5,039 nt of DNA from Oscillospiraceae bacterium (GTDB taxonomy: Bacteria > Bacillota > Clostridia > Oscillospirales > CAG-272): assembly GCA_009779295.1 (NCBI GenBank), contig WREN01000183.1, positions 1 to 5,039 on the forward strand, given 5' to 3'. The translations under genes were made by a program, and so were the position numbers. The first letter of the stretch is position 1. The number at the start of each line of letters is the position of its first letter. Of this stretch, positions 1-4,960 are shown in pieces. A model generated the notes under the pieces. The model was given only the letters and a program-made list of their open reading frames with translations. It was not told the origin of the DNA and made no database searches.

Positions 1-1289
1 AAAATGTAGTCGCGATAGCGGTGACATCATTCGGTGAATCATTCGTTCCGGTAAGTAAAAACGGCGAGAACTTGTCGAAGATTATAATGTATACGGACAA
101 GCGCGGCAAAATGGAAACGGAAAAGCTGATTGATACGGTCGGTTACGAAAAAATTATGGACATAGTATGCACCAAACCGGACTCTATGTATTCATTGCCG
201 AAAATTATGTGGATGATGAATAATGTGCCGGGCGTAAGGGAAAAAGTTTGGAAGTTTATTCTGATGCAGGATTACATTTGCTACAAATTGAGCGGCGAAA
301 CGGGTATCAGTTATTCGCTCGCGACGCGTACTATGGCGTTCGACCTTGCAAACAGATGCTGGTCAACTAAGATGCTTGACGCGGCGGGTATCACGAAAGA
401 AAACCTGTCCGAACCGGTCGTATGCGGCAGTATCGTCGGTAATATATTGAAAACTAAAGCCAAAGAGTTAGGATTGCCCAACACCGTTAAAATCGTTGCG
501 TCCGCGCATGATCAGGTATCGTCCGCGTTTGGAGCGGGAGTAATAAAATCCGGAGAAGCAATTGACGGCACGGGGTCTGTTGAATGTATCACTCCGCTTT
601 TCGATAATATCATCCGCAATTACGAATACAACAACCGCAATTTCGTTTGCGTTCCGTGCGCGAACACCGGATTGTACGCGACATACGCGTTCAATTTTGC
701 AGGCGGAGTGCTGTTGAAATGGTTTCGCGATACGTTCGCGCAGGATTTGAAGAATAAAACTAAAAACGTTTACAAAATGCTTGATGACATGTGTCCGTCC
801 GAACCGAGCGAAATTATCGTCGTGCCGCATTTCATGGGCGCAGGCGGTACGCCGGAGATGGTAAATACCGCGAAAGGAACTATTACGGGCATGACGATGG
901 ATACGAAACTGCCGGATATTTACCGCGCCGTTATGGAAGGACTTACGTTTGAAATGGCTTATAATATTGAATCTCTCGGCGATTTCGGAATAAATATCGG
1001 CTCATTACGCGCCACAGGCGGCGGCGCGAGGTCGCCGATATGGCTGCAAATCAAAGCTGACATCTTAAACAAAGTCATAACGCCGCTGCAAACGGACGAA
1101 GCCGGAGCGGCAGGCTGCGCGATGCTTGCGGCGGTTGCGTTAGGAAAATACAAGGATTTGAACGAAGCGGCGGAGAAATTCGTCAAAACCGGTGAATCAT
1201 ATATTCCTTCGGATAAATTCGCGGATTTGTACAAGGAGAAATATAATAGGTTTAAAATCATACGGAACAGTTTGTTGAATGTGTTTTAA
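1..1289 (+). CDS. FGGY-family carbohydrate kinase, 5'-partial
   Basis: ATP-dependent sugar kinase, cytoplasmic, expected to phosphorylate a pentose, hexose or related polyol; the exact sugar cannot be read from the sequence. The frame is open to the left edge: codons from position 3 read NVVAIAV before the GTG at 21, and AVTSFGESFV matches the internal strand of the N-terminal FGGY domain. So GTG 21 is not the true start, and about 70 residues are missing compared with the usual ~490-510. Numbering from GTG 21: the catalytic-Asp region is AHDQ (Asp164), followed by the ATP-site motif DGTGS (182-186). In the C-terminal domain, TGGGARSPIWLQIKADIL (332-349) is the second FGGY signature, followed by a glycine/alanine-rich helix (EAGAAGCAMLA). 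SAHDQ plus GESF suggests the YgcE-like/xylulokinase side of the family rather than glycerol kinase; this is inference. The gene ends in TAA and is followed at once by a strong terminator, so it is the last gene of its transcript. Confidence 0.92.
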   Translation, partial: NVVAIAVTSFGESFVPVSKNGENLSKIIMYTDKRGKMETEKLIDTVGYEKIMDIVCTKPDSMYSLPKIMWMMNNVPGVREKVWKFILMQDYICYKLSGETGISYSLATRTMAFDLANRCWSTKMLDAAGITKENLSEPVVCGSIVGNILKTKAKELGLPNTVKIVASAHDQVSSAFGAGVIKSGEAIDGTGSVECITPLFDNIIRNYEYNNRNFVCVPCANTGLYATYAFNFAGGVLLKWFRDTFAQDLKNKTKNVYKMLDDMCPSEPSEIIVVPHFMGAGGTPEMVNTAKGTITGMTMDTKLPDIYRAVMEGLTFEMAYNIESLGDFGINIGSLRATGGGARSPIWLQIKADILNKVITPLQTDEAGAAGCAMLAAVALGKYKDLNEAAEKFVKTGESYIPSDKFADLYKEKYNRFKIIRNSLLNVF

Positions 1290-1295
1290 AATTTT

Positions 1296-1328
1296 AAAAT
1301 GCCGGTAAATTTGAACCGGCATTTTTTT
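1296..1328. terminator. Intrinsic terminator, probably bidirectional
   Basis: An 11-bp perfect stem (1296-1306 with 1315-1325, core TGCCGGT/ACCGGCA) encloses an 8-nt loop, AAATTTGA, and runs into seven T's (1322-1328) on the plus strand. It starts 7 bp after the kinase stop codon. On the minus strand the same stem is followed by an A/T-rich tail with T-runs, and it lies just 11 bp past the stop of the convergent 157-aa gene, so it probably ends both transcripts. Confidence 0.87.
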
Positions 1329-1338
1329 ATATCGCTAC

Positions 1339-1812
1339 TCAGCTCTCATTCGAGTCTGTTATGGTTCCCATACCAATCAGCTCATAACCAAGAGCATTGG
1401 CGGACTTCATGTATTCCTGTATCAAATGCTCAAACAACACGCCGATTGATTTAGCGAATAGCTCCTCTTTATCTTTGTCGATTGTCTTTCCTTCAGTCGT
1501 ACTTGCGACAAAAAGATAGCGTGTTTCCCAGATAAGGTGTTGTCCTTCGGTAGTCGCTAAGTATGCGTTTTTTGTGAGATGCTCAAGGATTGGCTTTAAC
1601 GCCTCCCCGTTCTCGCTATCAATCGCAAAGCCGAATTCATTGTCCGTTCCAAGTTCATTTATCAGAACAAGGAACGGATGATATAGTCTATCGAATTTTT
1701 CCCGGATAATGCTGAGCTTCCTATCCCGTATATATCCGATGTTAGTTAAAAAGTAGCCCATTGCAAAAGTAATGACCGGGATAAAAAGCTGCATAATACC
1801 AATAAAATCCAT
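1339..1812 (-). CDS. Hypothetical membrane-anchored protein, 157 aa
   Basis: I do not recognise a family. Residues 4-26 form one hydrophobic segment (IGIMQLFIPVITFAMGYFLT...) followed by a basic turn, RDRK (about 29-32). This fits a single N-terminal membrane anchor with the remaining ~125 residues in the cytoplasm. The soluble part looks mainly helical, with aromatic and charged stretches (EKFDRLYHPFLVLINEL, GQHLIWETRYLFVAS, FEHLIQEYMKSANAL) and no cysteine pairs, nucleotide loops or catalytic motifs. The ATG is supported by a GGGGG Shine-Dalgarno core (1821-1825) 8 nt upstream. The gene ends in TGA. It lies 124 bp downstream of the URO-D-family gene on the same strand; no strong terminator separates them, so cotranscription is possible, and a weak promoter candidate also lies in the gap. 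The coding pattern and Shine-Dalgarno site make it a likely real gene; its role is unknown. Confidence 0.75.
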   Translation of the reverse strand: MDFIGIMQLFIPVITFAMGYFLTNIGYIRDRKLSIIREKFDRLYHPFLVLINELGTDNEFGFAIDSENGEALKPILEHLTKNAYLATTEGQHLIWETRYLFVASTTEGKTIDKDKEELFAKSIGVLFEHLIQEYMKSANALGYELIGMGTITDSNES

Positions 1813-1866
1813 TCGTTATTCCCCCAAAAAAGTCCTTCAAATTATATAAATAATCTAACTTTAAAC

Positions 1867-1896
1867 ATTATACAACGGCAGACCGCCGAAATACAA
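1867..1896 (-). promoter_or_regulatory. Weak candidate promoter for the 157-aa membrane protein
   Basis: On the minus strand a perfect TATAAT (1872-1867) is preceded after 18 bp by TTGTAT (1896-1891), which matches the -35 consensus in only three of six bases. The predicted start would leave a leader of about 48 nt. The spacer contains a short GC-rich dyad (CGGC/GCCG, 5-nt loop), too small and without a T-run to be a good terminator. The gap is AT-rich, so a TATAAT by chance is likely. Confidence 0.3.
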
Positions 1897-1936
1897 CGAA
1901 TAAATATGAATAAAATGTTAAAGAAAATTTATAGAG

Positions 1937-2890
1937 TTACTCTGTGTAGTATCTCCCGACTTCTCTCGCTGTGTCCCACAACATTTGCATATTTTCGGCG
2001 GGCATATTCGGGAACCCCTGATCCGGCCCGCAGATATAACCGCCGCCCGGCTTCAAAATTTCCATCACCCGAATAACTTCTTTTTTAATATCGTCAGGCG
2101 TTCCGGTCATAATGAGATGCGTATCGATTCCGCCTTGGAGCGCCATTTTCCCATACGAATCTTTTTTAATCTTATTTAAATCATTCGCCCGTGCCTGTAT
2201 CGGATTCAGAATTGTCACGCCTATATCCGCCAAATCTCCGGCAATATCGGTCACGCATCCGCAACTGTGGAAGTTTACCATTTTGTTCGCTTTGAATACG
2301 TTTTCGAAAGTATATTTATATTCCGGTATGAAAAACTCCCTGAACTGCGCCGGAGACATCATCAACGCTTTCTGCGTTCCCAAATCCTCCGAGAAACTTA
2401 CGGCGTCGACACCCATTTCCAAGTAGCGGTCAAAAACACCGTGCGCGTAGTTTGCAAGTTCATGGAGCAAACAATGCACCTCATCGGGGAATTCGATTAA
2501 CGCCATCAAAAAATTATCCATACCCATGAGCGCCCAAGCCCTCTCAAAACAAAAGTAAGTCATTGAACCCGCAAGCAGAATATTATCTCTGTCAAGCGTT
2601 TTGATATGTTCGAGCGTGTTTGGATTCATCACAAGCCCGTTCGGGTCGGGAAATTTATAACTGTTGAGCTGCCGTTCGATTTCTGCGAGAGGATTATCTT
2701 TAGGAAACGGAACGGTACCTTCCATCGCCATTTCCCATGTAATTCCGAAACGGTCAGTCCAATTCTCAAATTTCAAAATATCGTTAAAAGTAATACCGTA
2801 CCATAACGATTCGCAAGTCAGAGGAACATATTCCGGATTTCCATAGTTTATCGCTTCAATAAAATTTTCTTTAATAGTTAAGTTTTTCAA
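1937..2890 (-). CDS. URO-D superfamily protein, methyltransferase-like (MtaA/CmuA type)
   Basis: 317-aa soluble TIM-barrel protein of the uroporphyrinogen decarboxylase superfamily. It lacks the conserved N-terminal Arg-rich motif of true HemE, so heme synthesis is unlikely. It keeps the zinc-thiolate pattern of corrinoid methyltransferases: His208-x-Cys210 (NFHSCGC, 206-212) and a distal Cys287 in GGGYICGPDQGFP (282-294). The Cys-to-Cys distance of 77 equals, as I recall, that in methanogen MtaA (H237, C239, C316). Other family signs are SEDLGTQKALMMSP (167-180) and the strand GVTILNPIQ (224-232) that follows the zinc site. The likely reaction is methyl transfer between a corrinoid and a thiol or similar acceptor, but no corrinoid-binding protein is in the window, so the substrate is open. 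TTG 2890 must be the start: the codon before it is TAA, an AGGAG lies 10 nt upstream, and the next Met is residue 54, inside the fold. Divergent to the glutaredoxin-like gene; possibly cotranscribed with the downstream membrane-protein gene. Confidence 0.88.
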   Translation of the reverse strand: MKNLTIKENFIEAINYGNPEYVPLTCESLWYGITFNDILKFENWTDRFGITWEMAMEGTVPFPKDNPLAEIERQLNSYKFPDPNGLVMNPNTLEHIKTLDRDNILLAGSMTYFCFERAWALMGMDNFLMALIEFPDEVHCLLHELANYAHGVFDRYLEMGVDAVSFSEDLGTQKALMMSPAQFREFFIPEYKYTFENVFKANKMVNFHSCGCVTDIAGDLADIGVTILNPIQARANDLNKIKKDSYGKMALQGGIDTHLIMTGTPDDIKKEVIRVMEILKPGGGYICGPDQGFPNMPAENMQMLWDTAREVGRYYTE

Positions 2891-2898
2891 TTAGAAAT

Positions 2899-2905
2899 CA
2901 CTCCT
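2899..2905 (-). promoter_or_regulatory. Ribosome binding site that fixes a TTG start
   Basis: AGGAGTG on the minus strand sits with its AGGAG core 10 nt upstream of TTG 2890. An in-frame TAA (2893-2891) directly precedes the TTG, so no upstream start is possible. Confidence 0.8.
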
Positions 2906-2914
2906 TATGCATTT

Positions 2915-2943
2915 ATTATATATTTAATTTATTGACATTGCAA
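2915..2943 (-). promoter_or_regulatory. Sigma-A-type promoter for the URO-D-family gene
   Basis: On the minus strand: -35 TTGCAA (2943-2938; four of six consensus bases), 17-bp spacer, perfect -10 TATAAT (2920-2915). Transcription would begin near 2908, only a few bases before the Shine-Dalgarno site, giving a leader of under 20 nt. Its -35 lies inside the spacer of the opposing plus-strand promoter. Confidence 0.6.
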
Positions 2944-2960
2944 TATTAATTTGTTATAAT
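2932..2960 (+). promoter_or_regulatory. Perfect-consensus sigma-A promoter, glutaredoxin side
   Basis: TTGACA (2932-2937), exactly 17 bp, TATAAT (2955-2960), with an extended -10 TG (2952-2953) one base upstream of the hexamer. This is a textbook optimal housekeeping promoter, predicted to be strong in the absence of a repressor. The start falls near 2967, at the AAAGGAG ribosome site of a 22-codon ORF. The next good gene start, the glutaredoxin-like ATG at 3128, is about 160 nt downstream. Confidence 0.8.
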
Positions 2961-2970
2961 TACAAAAAGG

Positions 2971-2990
2971 AGTGAAATATAGTGAAATAT
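2971..2990 (+). repeat. 10-bp perfect tandem duplication
   Basis: AGTGAAATAT occurs twice without a gap (2971-2980 and 2981-2990). It overlaps the Shine-Dalgarno site and duplicates a GTGAAATAT start-like sequence; since 10 is not a multiple of 3, the two GTG codons are in different frames. The second GTG (2982) opens the 22-codon ORF. Confidence 0.9.
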
Positions 2991-3050
2991 TTTGAAGAAA
3001 AATATTTAATTTCTGTTTGTCATAATAATTTTATCAATAACGTCATTTGA
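2982..3050 (+). CDS. Short ORF; probable 5' end of a frameshifted small membrane protein
   Basis: GTG 2982 has a good AAAGGAG site (2966-2972) 9 nt upstream and directly follows a perfect promoter. As written it encodes only 22 residues (KYFEEKYLISVCHNNFIN... then TGA at 3048). Moving by one base near 3008-3013, for example removing one T of the TTT at 3010-3012, joins KYFEEKYLI to LFVIIILSITSFEIV and then an acidic/basic helix (SKIIESVKNISNNRIEIE). That is a typical short cytoplasmic tail, single membrane span and helix. The second frame stays open to 3207, running out of frame into the glutaredoxin-like gene. Options are a decayed small-protein gene, a sequencing or assembly indel, or a leader peptide; I cannot separate them. 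I favour a broken or misread small membrane protein. Confidence 0.35.
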   Translation: MKYFEEKYLISVCHNNFINNVI

Positions 3051-3109
3051 AATTGTATCAAAAATAATCGAAAGCGTAAAAAATATATCGAATAACAGAA
3101 TTGAAATTG

Positions 3110-3115
3110 AAGGAG
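3110..3115 (+). promoter_or_regulatory. Ribosome binding site for the glutaredoxin-like gene
   Basis: AAGGAG lies 12 nt upstream of ATG 3128, within a purine-rich run. This supports ATG 3128 rather than the in-frame TTG at 3101, whose extra nine residues would be a run of lysines encoded by the Shine-Dalgarno region itself. Confidence 0.65.
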
Positions 3116-3127
3116 AAGAAGAAAACG

Positions 3128-3403
3128 ATGGATACATTATTATTTTTCAGATTAGCGCATTGCCCGTATTGTGTGGCCGCGGCAAATTGGATAAAAGAAT
3201 TAATTAATGAAAATCCGCAATATGCCAAGATCGAAATAAAAACTATCGACGAACAAATCGAAAAAGAGTTCGCCGACAGTTATAATTATTATTATGTGCC
3301 TGCATTCTTCTATAACGGCAAGAAACTGCATGAAGGAGCCGCCACAAAAGAAAAGATTAAAAAAGTATTCGACGATGTTATATCTTCTTTAATAAATCGC
3401 TAA
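3128..3403 (+). CDS. Glutaredoxin/thioredoxin-like protein with CPYC active site
   Basis: 91-aa cytoplasmic thiol-disulfide oxidoreductase of the glutaredoxin fold. Strand 1 (DTLLFFRLAH, 2-11) leads into the redox motif Cys12-Pro-Tyr-Cys15 at the start of helix 1, as in classical dithiol glutaredoxins. The cis-proline loop is YYYVPAFFYNGKKL (54-67, cis-Pro58), where VP is the usual TVP position. LHEGAATKEKI (67-77) replaces the GG-type glutathione-binding turn of standard glutaredoxins, so glutathione may not be the partner; in many Firmicutes another thiol or thioredoxin reductase does this job. Length is normal for the fold. Start chosen at ATG 3128; the longer TTG-3101 form adds only a Lys-rich stretch made from the ribosome site. 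It is expressed from the consensus promoter at 2932-2960 through a leader of about 160 nt. Its last 26 bp overlap, tail to tail, the end of the ceramidase-like gene. Confidence 0.88.
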   Translation: MDTLLFFRLAHCPYCVAAANWIKELINENPQYAKIEIKTIDEQIEKEFADSYNYYYVPAFFYNGKKLHEGAATKEKIKKVFDDVISSLINR

Positions 3404-4628
3404 TCGTTTGTAAGAAAGCCTTTTCGCTTTCGGGTGTGCATTGCGGTAACACATACCAAATCGCCGCTCCGCCCATTTCATAGCCGCCGCGTGATATATC
3501 CGCTGAAGGCGCAAGATAACCGTTTACTTCGTTGGCATAACCGACAACGATTATATTTTCGCGTTTAAATCCCTTCGCCACCGCCATATCTTCAATAGTC
3601 AAAGCCGTGCGCGTAAGCGGTTCAAACGGAAGGGTTATTATAATTATATCGTTAATGACTAAAATATTCAAAGGAACATTCATAGTAGGCGCTTCACCGT
3701 CCTGAAGCGCTTTTTCATGCCACAAAATTTCCGGAAGTTTGAAATGTTTTTTTATCGGCTCTGTTAGTTCATTGTATTCTTTGTATAAAATATCAAGGGT
3801 TTTAATCACATCGTCTTTTGACGGAAATTTCATCGGGATTTCAGATATACCTGAAAGATTTATCAGGACGTCGTTTTTATTTTCAAATTTTAATTTTTCG
3901 ATTCCGTTCAAAACGGCTGTGACAAGTTCGCCGCCGAGTTGAGCAATATGTTCGTCCGGCGATAGATTGGGAGCATACGGGTTAATATCGCCGCAACCGC
4001 CCTGTAAAAATATAGCGGGAACATCAGTATTTGCTGTTAAAACCGAAATAAAATCAGAAGAGTACAACATATCCCTGCGTATAACCGGATGGCAAGCGGC
4101 GTTTACGATAATTCCGCGCAGGTTGGAATCTTTATCGTAAAACCCGCCAACTTTAACCCGGCGGTCATTCAATTCGTCGCCGCGGCGGTTATGTTTCGAC
4201 TGCAATTCATCGCTGAACGCGAAATTAAACGATCCTGCCGTGCAGTTTTCAAACGCTTTATTAACGCAGCTCGCGGCTTTGTCGCCAGCTATATGCCAAT
4301 ATTCCGCACGTATTCCGTCTACAGTAAGCAATCCGCCCGACGGTCCCGCGTGCGTGTGTGTCGCGCATATTATGATGTCTTCAAACGCTAAACCCGTTAT
4401 GTATTTTATGTGTGTTTTGATAATAACGGAAACTTCACGGCTAAACCCGCAGACGTCAAACGATATTATCGCTATCCTTTTGCAATCCAATTTCATCGCG
4501 CAGACTTTTACATATAACTCGTCTCTGATACCTTCTGCCGGCGATAATCTTCCGCCGAACCCGTCCATATATGTTTGGTATGGCACAGGAGTTATAACAG
4601 CTTGTGAAAAACCACATTCCAATGACAT
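3378..4628 (-). CDS. Neutral ceramidase N-terminal-domain-like protein, cytoplasmic
   Basis: 416-aa protein resembling the N-terminal catalytic domain of neutral/alkaline non-lysosomal ceramidases (zinc amidases that cleave the N-acyl bond of ceramide). Motifs in order: FGGR (24-27), ATHTHAGPSG (89-98) with His91/His93, NRR (147-149), NAACHPV (176-182) with His180, LQGGCGDINP (208-217), and GYANEVNGYLAP (363-374) with Glu367, then SRGGYE with Tyr383. The two His, one Glu and one Tyr are the expected zinc ligands, so the metal site looks intact. The catalytic Ser of characterised ceramidases (GDVSPN) is Asn216 here (GDINP). There is no signal peptide and no C-terminal Ig-like domain; true ceramidases are secreted or membrane-bound and exceed 600 aa. 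Ceramide hydrolysis is therefore doubtful; a different metal-dependent hydrolase acting on an intracellular substrate is more likely. ATG 4628 has GGGG 8 nt upstream and a good promoter. It overlaps the glutaredoxin-like gene by 26 bp at the tails. Confidence 0.85.
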   Translation of the reverse strand: MSLECGFSQAVITPVPYQTYMDGFGGRLSPAEGIRDELYVKVCAMKLDCKRIAIISFDVCGFSREVSVIIKTHIKYITGLAFEDIIICATHTHAGPSGGLLTVDGIRAEYWHIAGDKAASCVNKAFENCTAGSFNFAFSDELQSKHNRRGDELNDRRVKVGGFYDKDSNLRGIIVNAACHPVIRRDMLYSSDFISVLTANTDVPAIFLQGGCGDINPYAPNLSPDEHIAQLGGELVTAVLNGIEKLKFENKNDVLINLSGISEIPMKFPSKDDVIKTLDILYKEYNELTEPIKKHFKLPEILWHEKALQDGEAPTMNVPLNILVINDIIIITLPFEPLTRTALTIEDMAVAKGFKRENIIVVGYANEVNGYLAPSADISRGGYEMGGAAIWYVLPQCTPESEKAFLQTISDLLKKI

Positions 4629-4663
4629 TTTATATTCCCCGTTTCATAAATTTTTTTATTTTT

Positions 4664-4692
4664 ATTATATATCTAATAATATAATAAGTCAA
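4664..4692 (-). promoter_or_regulatory. Sigma-A-type promoter for the ceramidase-like gene
   Basis: On the minus strand: TTGACT (4692-4687; five of six bases), 17-bp spacer, perfect TATAAT (4669-4664). Predicted start near 4657, giving a leader of about 29 nt that contains the GGGGAA ribosome site (4640-4635). Confidence 0.7.
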
Positions 4693-4701
4693 GTATAATA
4701 T

Positions 4702-4715
4702 TTACATTCATGTAA
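4702..4715. repeat. 14-bp inverted repeat upstream of the ceramidase-like promoter
   Basis: TTACAT-TC-ATGTAA is a perfect dyad with 6-bp arms and a 2-bp centre. It begins 10 bp beyond the -35 of the ceramidase-like gene, with its centre near -51 relative to the predicted start. This is a plausible position for an activator or auxiliary operator, but AT-rich DNA yields such dyads by chance. Confidence 0.4.
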
Positions 4716-4784
4716 CACTATTCAGCATTTGTTGAAATATGTTTATATTATAATAAAGTATTACCATAAACAGAAATAGAAAAA

Positions 4785-4949
4785 ATGGATCATTTCTTTT
4801 TTTCAAGATGAATTGAACATGAAATTGATTTCAACGTACCCGGAGTATATGTTGTTACAATTGATCATTATAAACTTTCTGACCGTTTCACGATACAAGT
4901 CGTTGAACCGGAGTACATTGATAATATTATAAATCAAAAAACTAATTGA
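4785..4949 (+). pseudogene. Decayed fragment with bacterial Ig-like domain pattern
   Basis: ATG 4785 opens a frame (MDHFFFSR) stopped by TGA at 4809, but the same frame continues without a stop for another 45 codons to TGA 4947. The later part, FNVPGVYVVTIDHYKLSDRF followed by TIQVVEPEYIDN, shows the alternating strand pattern of bacterial Ig-like domains (PGxYxVTxxY...FTVxV), which are normally repeats in surface or secreted proteins. Upstream of 4770 all frames are closed, and there is no clear signal peptide or good ribosome site. I infer a 3' remnant of a once longer gene, broken by a nonsense change. It ends 11 bp before the ATG of the ABC gene. It could also be a non-coding stretch with a chance protein-like frame. 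Confidence 0.4.
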
Positions 4950-4960
4950 AGGGAAAATAT

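Noticed and set aside
468..830. Long open frames opposite or overlapping the kinase, URO-D-family and ceramidase-like genes (also 959-1261, 1985-2846, 3739-3942, 4089-4698)
   Set aside because: They lie wholly or mostly inside better supported genes, have no recognisable domains, show the skewed composition of antisense frames, and lack convincing ribosome sites.
1873..1890. CGGC/GCCG dyad as a terminator for the URO-D-family gene
   Set aside because: The stem is four bp with a 5-nt loop and no T-tract on the minus strand. It is too weak to support a terminator call.
3101..3127. TTG 3101 as start of the glutaredoxin-like protein
   Set aside because: The added residues (KLKEKKKT) come from the purine-rich ribosome site itself and precede the first strand of the fold. 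ATG 3128 has AAGGAG 12 nt upstream and gives a normal-length domain.
3414..3431. Hairpin GAAAGC/GCTTTC as a terminator after the glutaredoxin-like gene
   Set aside because: The stem is only 6 bp, no T-run follows on the plus strand, and it lies inside the coding region of the ceramidase-like gene.
4785..4949. TGA at 4809 read through as Trp (alternative code) or selenocysteine
   Set aside because: The 157-aa gene ends in TGA, tryptophan is TGG throughout the long genes, and no other in-frame TGA occurs. The codons before the TGA are not a selenoprotein motif, and I see no clear hairpin just after it. Nonsense decay is simpler.
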